Source: Ulva prolifera
Taxonomy: Eukaryota; Chlorophyta; Ulvophyceae; Ulvales; Ulvaceae
DNA: 64,000 nt
NCBI GenBank assembly: GCA_023078555.1
Contig: CM041196.1
Location: 12,666,985-12,730,984, forward strand
Reading direction: 5' to 3'
Positions 10,114 to 18,563 of this stretch are shown in pieces. The translations under genes and the position numbers were made by a program. The notes under the pieces are model-generated. The model saw only the letters and a program-made list of their open reading frames with translations. It was not told where the DNA came from and made no database searches. Position 1 is the first letter of the stretch. Each line of letters opens with the position of its first letter.

Positions 10114-10567
10114 TGGTATCGGTGATCGTTTACGTTATGTCTTTGTATGGTCTTGTTCAGGAAGTCATCGGCCAATGTCTGTGCGCAGACTCGGCGGGGC
10201 ATTCCACTGTTCTGTCGGCGCTTAGACTGCGGTCAATAAGCGCAGATATCATTAGCTGTCTCGTGGCATATTGTTATCAGATACAATTCGAGCAGCTGTT
10301 TCAAATGATTAGCGCTGAGAAAAGCGAATGCGTTCGCTTATTTTTCCAATCCGACGGCTTGCGAGCCAAACCTTTGCTTCGTTGCTGCGCGCGATGCACA
10401 ACCGCCTGTTCCACTGTAGGATGTCTCACTCCAACCGCTCAGCTTCAAACTCTTCTCGCGAGGAGATTCGCGGCGAGGCTGATCAGCAGCCTATCGTCGA
10501 CAGGGGCGCTCACCAGCAGCTCCCTGGTGGAGAGCAGCCCGAGGGCATGCTGCTCCGTGATGGATGA

Positions 10568-12820
10568 GTGGTCCGGCCACGCTCTTCCGCTCAGACTGGG
10601 CACAGCAGTCAGCGGGTGCCCAATCCTTCTCATGTCGTGAATGATTCAAGTCACGCTGAGTCGTTTATCACGCTTGAAACGTTGACCGAAGCGCTGCGAG
10701 CGTCTCGGGGACGTAACGAGCCTGATTTGACAAAGGGAAAACTGCCTGAGTGGAATCATAAGACCGAAAGTTTCGTTGCGTACGAACAGAAAGTCTTTTT
10801 GTGGTTAGGGCAATACGAGCTAGACCATCTGTTGCAGCACGCACCGTCTGCGGACGAACAGCGTGTTCATGCTAGGGCGAGGACACAGGTCCTTATGTCT
10901 TTGCCTGACGCTGATAGAACGACTGTCTATCGAATGTCGCATTTGTGCGAGGCCTGGGCCTACCTTACTGCCAAGTATAGGCCCAGCACCGAAGCCGAGA
11001 TCCACAGGTTGTGGAGCCGGTTTAATTCTTTGTCACAGAACAATAGAGATGTCGCGTCTTATTGTGGTGATGTTATGAGTGTTTACACTCAACTGGAGGC
11101 ACTAGGTGCCGATGTGGGCCAGCGATGGCTCAGACTCAAACTGTTAGAGGTGGGGGAGGAGTTCAATGCCGTGCGCGGCGAAGTTCTTCACTCCTCCCCT
11201 CATGTCATAATTTCACGTTTGACCGAACACGCCGATTTGCTGAAGCAACAGCGGCAGCTGCAGGCTAGGTCTGGGGCGCCCGCGGGCAAACCAGGCCAAG
11301 GCTGGCGAAAGCAACCCCGTGGTGATGGTTCTGTGGTCGCCGCTCTTGGGGCTGCCCAGGCTCCTCGCGAGGAGACCAGGACCTGTTTCTTCTGCAAGAA
11401 GAAGGGACATTTGCGTGCGAACTGCCCCCAACGGAAACAGGCTGCGGCCAAAGATGTGTGTGCGGTTGAGATGCCTGAGCAATATCCAATGCCTGACGCG
11501 TCTCTGCCATGGAACATTATTGTAGATAGTGGGTCGGACATGCACATAGTAGGGAATCGTGAAATGTTCACTGAGTACGGTCCGTGTCAGAAAGTTGCCA
11601 ATCTCGCGGGACCTGGGCAGCTTTCTATCATGGGCAGGGGAACCATTTTGGTGAACCTGGGTACTTACGTGGATAAACATGGTCAAAACCATCCGTTAGA
11701 TGTCGAGATCCCTGGTGTATACTATGCTCCTGAATGTCCGTACAACCTGCTTAGTACAATGTGTCTTAGACACGAACAAATGTTCCTAGACACGCGTAGA
11801 AATGTGTTGTATGTCCCGGGTCTTGGTGACATGGCCACCGACGTAGAGGATGACGTCAAATGTCAGGAACTAGATGTTGATGGTCACCCTGTGTTTGCGT
11901 TCAAAATGGCTGTGGAAACTAAGCCCATTCTCGTCGGTGGGCCTGTCAATAGGGGGGTGGTCTGGTCTAACCAGAGCAGTCCGACCTGCATGGTCGCGGA
12001 CCAGCAACAATGGCATCATGTGGCAGTTGCGGCTGTTGATCTTGTGCGCCCCAATGCTGGGGGGGCCGAGGTCCCACATGATGCGTATTTGCTGAACCCT
12101 GCTTTTATCGCGCATTTGTCTTTTCACCAGTCGAACTGGGTGCTCAAGCGTATGCAGTCGAACGCTGAGTTTTATGGTAGTTTGAATTTGAGTGTCGATT
12201 CCGAACCTTTCGGAAATAGATGTCATGGCTGCAGAATTGGCAAAGTACCTGCGGGTAGATTCTCTGCCAATGATCGTGAGCTCATGGGCCAGGCGAAATA
12301 CCCTGGCGAGCAACTGCATGCCGATCTAGCTGGTCTTGTCACTCCAGTAGGAATTGGAGGTGTGAAATATGTCTTGTTTGTGATGTGTGCTTTTACTCGT
12401 TATACTTTCGTGGTCGGTCTGCGCAAAAAGAGTGAGGCTGCGGCCATGATCTCTTATATCATAGAGCGCATTAGGGTAAATGTGGTGAAGCCAGGTGAAC
12501 CGGGTGTGCGCATCCTTCACACTGACAAAGGGGGAGAGTTTATGGTCGAGGCCTTAAAGCTCTACCTCCAACGTCGCGGCATCACTCACCGCACTACCCC
12601 CACAGCTGATCATCGTTGTAATGGCATGATCGAGCGGAGGATAGGAGTCGCCTTTGAGGCACTCCGTGCTGTGCTGCTTGCGAGTGGCCTCCCTCTGTTC
12701 CTGTGGATTTCAGGATACGTGCCAGCGCAGGGGTCAGGGAAAGCGCATGAAGGGTCAGGGAAAGCGCATGAAAAAGGCCGAGCGCGACAAGTTGAAAGAG
12801 GAGGAGCAACGCAAGGATAA
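10568..12820 (+). CDS. Copia element A: gag-protease-integrase region
   Basis: Open stretch encoding most of gag, the CCHC knuckle (CFFCKKKGHLRANC), the aspartic protease motif DSGSDMH, the integrase zinc module (HLSFHQSNW then CHGCRIG) and the integrase core with HTDKGGEF. In copia elements these are made as one polyprotein with the reverse transcriptase further downstream. Related regions are in B (about 30900-28500, minus) and D (about 40747-43050). It is part of a broken element; see element A. Confidence 0.8.
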   Translation: MVRPRSSAQTGHSSQRVPNPSHVVNDSSHAESFITLETLTEALRASRGRNEPDLTKGKLPEWNHKTESFVAYEQKVFLWLGQYELDHLLQHAPSADEQRVHARARTQVLMSLPDADRTTVYRMSHLCEAWAYLTAKYRPSTEAEIHRLWSRFNSLSQNNRDVASYCGDVMSVYTQLEALGADVGQRWLRLKLLEVGEEFNAVRGEVLHSSPHVIISRLTEHADLLKQQRQLQARSGAPAGKPGQGWRKQPRGDGSVVAALGAAQAPREETRTCFFCKKKGHLRANCPQRKQAAAKDVCAVEMPEQYPMPDASLPWNIIVDSGSDMHIVGNREMFTEYGPCQKVANLAGPGQLSIMGRGTILVNLGTYVDKHGQNHPLDVEIPGVYYAPECPYNLLSTMCLRHEQMFLDTRRNVLYVPGLGDMATDVEDDVKCQELDVDGHPVFAFKMAVETKPILVGGPVNRGVVWSNQSSPTCMVADQQQWHHVAVAAVDLVRPNAGGAEVPHDAYLLNPAFIAHLSFHQSNWVLKRMQSNAEFYGSLNLSVDSEPFGNRCHGCRIGKVPAGRFSANDRELMGQAKYPGEQLHADLAGLVTPVGIGGVKYVLFVMCAFTRYTFVVGLRKKSEAAAMISYIIERIRVNVVKPGEPGVRILHTDKGGEFMVEALKLYLQRRGITHRTTPTADHRCNGMIERRIGVAFEALRAVLLASGLPLFLWISGYVPAQGSGKAHEGSGKAHEKGRARQVERGGATQG

Positions 12821-13985
12821 ATTGCTTGCAAGTACTGAGTTAGATGAGTTTCTAGTGCGGTCGTGTGATAAGGATATAATTCCTTATATGTCTTTTTTCA
12901 GGGACACCTCCGTTGAGGTGTTCCGGGATTTGCTGCAGCAGCAGCGTCCATGGGGGGTTGAGGTGTATGCATATCCCAGGGATGACAAGCTGCGGAAGTT
13001 GTCCCCTAGGGGTGTGTTGGCACATTGGGTCGGGGCTGGGCTGGGCCCCAGCATGCAGCGTGTGTACGCCCAGGATGTTCCTGGGGGTAGGGTGTTTGTT
13101 GTGCGCCAGGTCATGTGCACTGCGGATCAGATGATCCGCCACGTACGAAAGTACGATGCGTCCGCCGTTGTGGACAAAAGAGAGCCTGCGGAGTTTGCGA
13201 ACTCCTATAAGGTTGTCTTTGAGGGGGATAACGAGGGTGAACGTGTGACAGACAGCGATGTTCCTGATTTCCTGTCTGATCACACATATGATGGGGGAGT
13301 GCTGCGCCGTCTGCGTGACCAGCTCCACACCCCCCCTGGGCACGGTAGGGTTCCTGTCATGGACATGACGTTCCGGCAAGACAACCCGGAGCCAAACCCC
13401 ACGGCATATTCACCTCGGCTTGGGTATGGCGACTCTGCGGAGGTGATTCGGCGTGACCCTGCTCGGGACACACCGGAAATGGCCAATGCAGCTCTGCATC
13501 GCACGCGTGCGATGTCCAGGGCTGCAGCCCATCCTGACGTCATCCCCCCTCCCCGTGTGCGTGGTGAACTGCGTCATTTAGAGGCTGGTCCCTCGCGCAC
13601 AACTCGTTATGTGCCCACACGTGATGCTGCATTGCACGACCCTGGTGTAGAAGTTGCGTTTCCCGTTCACGTGTCTGCGAGTGAATCGGACGACGACATG
13701 GACAGTGATGGTCCTGGCGTCTATGACGACGATGACGAACAGCGCATGGACTACACCGTCTCAGATGATGAAAGAGCTGCGGCTCATCAGAATCTGGAGG
13801 CTCAGCGGGTCCGCTCAGGGAGTAATTCGGCTGCGGCCTCAGCATCTGGCGCGGGGGCAGTTGCTCCGCCCCTGCGAGGAGCAGAGGCGCCGAGGCCCTT
13901 CTGGGAGGATGAGCCAGATGAGGTGGAGACCGGGTCCTAATTAGGGGGAGAGGGCCCGGACCCCTCAGCCGCTGTCGGGGTTGAT

Positions 13986-15860
13986 TTGCCTGACGAGGTG
14001 AGGGCCATTCCAGCCGCCTTGCCCCGCATAAAAATCAATCCTCTTGTACGCAGACGCCTTGTTCCATTGGCTGCGGATGTAGCAGCTGTGCATATGAATG
14101 AGCCCGCGGGCTCTAATGCTAGTAGTGAAACATTTGTTGCTGCTATTGAAGTTTCAGCTTGTAGCCAGGACACATCAGCCGCGGCTGACTGTGGAGTGTC
14201 CTGTGCAGGCCTGAAGCCTCAGCATGTGGAGTCTGGTGAGCAGCAGAGTGTTCAGCGTCGTGGGTCGCGCCGAGCAGCTGCCGCCAGGAAGCAGAAGGCC
14301 TCCTCCGACCCTGATATGCCTTCTATGAAGGAAGGACTTGCGGGTCCGGACAGGGATGCATGGCTGCGCGCCATGCTGGAGGAGGTAGATGCACTGGGTG
14401 AGCACGGAACCTTCGGGTTGTGCTATCTGCCTGCGGGCAAACGGGCTATCTCGGGCAAATGGGTGCTCAAGATCAAGCGTGGGCCTGCGGGGGAGATTCA
14501 GCGCTACAAGGCACGCTATGTAGCGCGGGGTTTTTCTCAGGTAGAGGGTGTAGACTTTTTTGAGACTTGGTCACCTGTTGGGAGCTATGCGACACTTCGT
14601 GTGTTGCTGTCAGTTGCTGCTCAGGCAGATTTAGAAATTAGACACATAGATATACAGTGTGCTTTTCTGAATGGTGAGCTTGAGGAGGAAGTGTTCGTTG
14701 AACAGCCCCCGTACTTCACTGACGGGACAGCACGTGTATGGAGATTGCATAAAACCCTGTATGGCCTGAAGCAAGCTGCTCGCGAGTGGCATAAAGCTTT
14801 AATAAAGGTCTTAGCAGAAATGGGATTTGTGTGCGCACAAAGCGATCCCGGACTGTATGTTAGAACATCTGGTCTTTGTTTTATTTTCCTGTGGGTCGAC
14901 GACTTGTTCATATTTAGCGGCACTGCGGGGCTGCAAGAACTTGTCGACATAATTCTCACAAAATTTGAAGGCAGAGACCTGGGTGAACTAGCATGGGCAC
15001 TTGGCACTGAAATCATGCGTGATCGTAAGGCCAAGACAATCACCATGACACAGCGAAACAAAATCCATAGCCTGCTTGAAAAGTATAGTATGTCTGATTG
15101 TCGAAAGTCTCCCACTCCGTTAGTGCCGCGGCAACAACTGAGGAGTGTGAAAGAGCACCCGGACCTGGAGAAAGCCAGTGCTGCTGAGCATTCCAGGTTC
15201 ATGAGTGCTGTAGGAAGCATCCAGTACATTGCAGGAGTGACACGACCTGACCTCAGCTACGTGGCACATGCCCTGGCCCGGCACATGTCCAGTAGTCTGA
15301 AGGAACATTGGTTGGCTGTGCAACACGTTCTGAGATACCTGCAGTCCACAAAGAATTTAGGAATACAATTTGTAGGCTCTGTGGGGCATGGGTGCCTGTT
15401 AGAAGCTTTTTCTGATGCAGATTTTGCGAACTCTGCTGATTTGAAGAGTGTATCTGGTATGGTTCTTCGAGTGTATGGGAACTGTGTTCTCTGGCGCTCG
15501 AAGAAACAGAGTATAGTGGCAGGGGATACAACAGAGGCTGAGCTCATTGCGATGAGTGCAACAGCCAACGAGCTGATGTGGGTGAAGCAGTTGCTTCTCG
15601 ACTTAAAGCTCGTCCCGTATAAGCCAACTCTGTGGGGTGATAATAAAAGTGCCAATATCTTGGCAGTAAATGCTGTGTCCTCTGACAGATCTAAGCACAT
15701 TCGTGTGCGGCACTTGCGAGTGCGGGAATATGTCCAGATGGATGAACTTAAGGTAGCATGGGTGGGCACTGTTGATCAGTTAGCGGATGTGTTTACTAAA
15801 GTGCTGCCCGGACCTGCTTTGTTAGAAGTTCGTAATAAACTCCAGCTAGTGGAGACTTAG
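13986..15860 (+). CDS. Copia element A: reverse transcriptase and RNase H
   Basis: Open frame of about 624 codons. It shows the copia RT signatures WVLKIKRGPAGEIQRYKARY, DIQCAFLNGELEEEVFVEQP, LYGLKQAAREWHKAL and LWVDDLFIF (catalytic DD), then the connection region (RSKKQSIVAGDTTEAEL, LWGDNKSA) and the RNase H domain with RHIRVR-type spacing, ending just before the purine tract and 3' LTR. It copies element RNA into cDNA inside the virus-like particle. The same part is present in B (16225-17852) and D (44800-46321). Confidence 0.9.
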   Translation: MPDEVRAIPAALPRIKINPLVRRRLVPLAADVAAVHMNEPAGSNASSETFVAAIEVSACSQDTSAAADCGVSCAGLKPQHVESGEQQSVQRRGSRRAAAARKQKASSDPDMPSMKEGLAGPDRDAWLRAMLEEVDALGEHGTFGLCYLPAGKRAISGKWVLKIKRGPAGEIQRYKARYVARGFSQVEGVDFFETWSPVGSYATLRVLLSVAAQADLEIRHIDIQCAFLNGELEEEVFVEQPPYFTDGTARVWRLHKTLYGLKQAAREWHKALIKVLAEMGFVCAQSDPGLYVRTSGLCFIFLWVDDLFIFSGTAGLQELVDIILTKFEGRDLGELAWALGTEIMRDRKAKTITMTQRNKIHSLLEKYSMSDCRKSPTPLVPRQQLRSVKEHPDLEKASAAEHSRFMSAVGSIQYIAGVTRPDLSYVAHALARHMSSSLKEHWLAVQHVLRYLQSTKNLGIQFVGSVGHGCLLEAFSDADFANSADLKSVSGMVLRVYGNCVLWRSKKQSIVAGDTTEAELIAMSATANELMWVKQLLLDLKLVPYKPTLWGDNKSANILAVNAVSSDRSKHIRVRHLRVREYVQMDELKVAWVGTVDQLADVFTKVLPGPALLEVRNKLQLVET

Positions 15861-15877
15861 CAGGGTTTATGGGGGAG

Positions 15878-16224
15878 TGTCACAATGCATGAGCCTGCGG
15901 GCAGCAGCGTGGTGACAGGTGCACCCATGCACGATCTGCGGATCACGTGCAGGGGTAAGCCGCCAGCCAGGATCGTATCGAGGTAGCGAGAGAGATCCTG
16001 CGAGGGTTTCCCGGCGTGACCCTCGAGTGTTTACAGTGTGCATATATTGCCGTGCACACTAAGAGCTGTAACCATTCTCTTTACTGTTTCACGGTACTAG
16101 CTGTACCCTGTCTCCTCCCGCATTCCTCGGTTCTACCTCTGTGCGCAGCAGGTATGGAATGCTGGCTACCTGACCTGACCTAAGACTGCGTGTCTGACCT
16201 AACAGATAGAGTGCTTTTCTGACA
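15878..16224 (+). repeat. 3' LTR of copia element A
   Basis: 347 bp, matching the 5' LTR at all but one position seen. The purine tract TTTATGGGGGAG lies immediately upstream, and GTCTC of element B immediately follows. Confidence 0.94.
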
Positions 16225-17858
16225 GTCTCCACTAGCTGGAGTTTATTACGAACTACTAGCAAAGCAGGTCCGGGCAGCACTTTAGTAAACACATCCGCTA
16301 ACTGATCAACAGTGCCTACCCATGCTACCTTAAGTTCATCCATCTGGACATATTCCCGCACTCGCAAGTGCCGCACACGAATGTGCTTGGATCTGTCAGT
16401 GGACACAGCATTCACAGCCAAGATATTGGCACTCTTATTGTCACCCCACAGAGTCGGCTTATGTGGGACGAGTTTCAAATCAAGAAGCAACTGCTTCACC
16501 CACATCAACTCGTTGGCTGTTGCACTCATCGCGATGAGCTCAGCCTCTGTTGTATCCCCGGCCACTATACTCTGCTTCTTCGAACGCCAGAGAACAGAGT
16601 TCCCATACACTCGAATAATCATGCCAGATACGCTTTTCAGATCCGCAGAATTCGCAAAGTCTGCATCTGAAAAAGCCTCTAACAAACACCCGTGTCCCTC
16701 AAAGCCTACGAATTTTATTCCTAAGTTCTTTGTGGACTGCAGGTATCTCAGAACATGTTGCACGGCAGACCAATGTTCCTTCAAACTACTAGACATGTGC
16801 CGGGCCAGGGCACGTGCCACATAGCTCAGGTCAGGTCGTGTCACTCCTGCAATATACTGGATGCTTCCTACAGCACTCATGAACCTGGAATGCTCAGCAG
16901 CACTGGCTTTCTCCAAGTCAAGATGCTCTTTCACACTCCTTAGCTGTTGCCGCAGCACTAATGGAGTGGGAGATTTACGACAGTCAGACATGCTGTATTT
17001 TTCCAGCAGGTTCTGGATTTTGGTACGTTGTGTCATTGTGATTGTTTTGGCCTTCCGATCACGCGTGATCTCAGTGCCGAGTGCCCAAGACAGATCGCCT
17101 AGGTCTCTACCTTCAAATTTTGTGAGAATGACACTGATGATTTCTTGCAGCCCCGCAGAGCAACTGAAAATGAACAAATCATCCACCCACAGAAAAATAA
17201 AGCAGCGACTGGTTTTACTGACATACAGTCCGGGATCACTCTGTGCGCACACAAATCCCAGTTCAGCCAAGACCTTTACTAAAGCTTTATGCCACTCGCG
17301 AGCGGCTTGCTTCAAGCCATACAGTGTTTTATGTAATTTCCATACACGTGCTGTCCCGTCTGTGAAGTACAGGGGCTGTTCAACGAAAACCTCTTCCTCC
17401 AGGTCACCGTTAAGAAAAGCACATTGTATGTCTATATGCCTAATCTCCAAATCCTCCTGAGCAGCAATAGACAGCAACACACGCAGTGTCGCGTAACTAC
17501 CGACAGGGGACCAGGTCTCAAAGAAATCAACTCCTTCTACCTGAGAAAAACCACGAGCTACATATCGTGCCTTGTACCGCTGAATCTCACCAGCGGGTCC
17601 GCGCTTGATCTTGAACACCCACTTGCCCGAGATAGCTTTCTTACCCGCAGGCAGATAGCACAACATAAAAGTCCCGTGCTCACCCAGTGCTTCCACCTCC
17701 TCCTGCATGGCACGCAGCCATGCATCCCTGTCTGGACCCGCGAGTCCTTCCTTCATAGAAGGCAGATCAGGGTCGGAAGGCTTCTGCTTCCTGGCGGCAG
17801 CTGCTCTGCGCGACCCACGACGCTGGACATTCTGCTTCACGCCAGACTCCACATGCTG
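16225..17858 (-). CDS. Copia element B: reverse transcriptase and RNase H part
   Basis: Minus-strand copia RT-RNase H region, closely related to that of A and D: FLNGDLEEEVFVEQP, LYGLKQAAREWHKAL, LWVDDLFIFS, RSKKQSIVAGDTTEAEL. It is bounded on the left by inserted element A and on the right by inserted element C. The plus-strand frames across it (for example 16312-16824) are antisense shadows. Part of a broken element; see element B. Confidence 0.85.
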
Positions 17859-17862
17859 AGGC

Positions 17863-18519
17863 TGTCATGATCTTACAAAGGCCCTGAACCAGGATGGTTC
17901 CAAGGCAGCTAGGCATGTGGGTGGCCTAGACAACACAAGCTTATGAGTTCAAGTAATAGGGAGTAAGCTGAACTAACTGTCACCATGCCAATTGATGCAG
18001 TCTTAAGTGCTAATACAATGCCCTAAAGTACCTATGAGAACGCCAGTCTTGCTTGATCTTGACTTGGTACTGCTTGACTTGAACTTGAATCTTGTATCTT
18101 GATATCTTTAATCCTTTAAATGCACCATCTTACACTCCCTTTCAACACTGCTCCGCACCGACGCCTTTGCTTCTCCTTACATGCTCATAACACAGAGCAC
18201 TGCCTATTCTTCACTGTCAGCTCGGCACGTCACAACATAGAGGCCGTTCATCCCGATGTAATTGATAGTATTTTAATTCCGTTCTCAGCCCCAATCGGCC
18301 GAGCTTCCTCAAGGATGAGAAGGCTTATGAGCACTGCAACTACATCAAGCAGTGCAGAGACAAGCGTGCATCAGGGCTGATGGCACGGCTGAGCGCACAG
18401 TCACGCATGCATGCATGTGCAGACGGATGCACGCAGCGTGAGTGCATTTGCGCGCAGCTGCGCTGGCTCGAGCAATGCTAGCAACGAGCATGGCTCAGTT
18501 ACATAGCTAGGGCACGACA
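17863..18519 (-). repeat. 3' LTR of gypsy element C
   Basis: 657 bp, TGTCATGATCTTACAAAGG to GGGCACGACA on the plus strand. Its last 220 bp (about 18300-18519) match 26755-26974 with few differences. The earlier part has no clear partner on the right. Immediately inside, after 4 bp (TTCA), the 20-bp start motif TGTCATGATCTTACAAAGGC recurs at 18524. Confidence 0.75.
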
Positions 18520-18563
18520 TTCATGTCATGATCTTACAAAGGCGCCGATGGGGCCAGTGTGCG

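Larger units (their letters stand above)
9767..16224 (+). mobile_element. Copia element A, nested in B (young)
   Basis: Full-length Ty1/copia element on the plus strand with LTRs 9767-10113 and 15878-16224, in which I saw a single difference, so it is recent. It is flanked by GTCTC (9762-9766 and 16225-16229), and both flanks are element B sequence. Primer-binding site TGGTATCGGTG begins at 10114. Parts: gag from about 10424 with a CCHC knuckle near 11390 (CFFCKKKGHLRANC), protease near 11525 (DSGSDMH), integrase about 12100-12700 (CHGCRIGK, HTDKGGEF), an acidic linker (DDDD runs) near 13690-13740, reverse transcriptase about 14350-15150 (LWVDDLFIF) and RNase H about 15400-15860. Despite its youth it is not whole: a few breaks are present. 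Confidence 0.95.

Noticed and set aside
10114-10124. tRNA gene next to copia LTR
   Set aside because: Only an 11-base match to a tRNA-Met internal stretch; it is the primer-binding site of the element, seen at all full-length copies.
16312-17460. Plus-strand ORFs over element B RT
   Set aside because: They are antisense shadows of the RT-RNase H frame; the same shadows appear in A and D.
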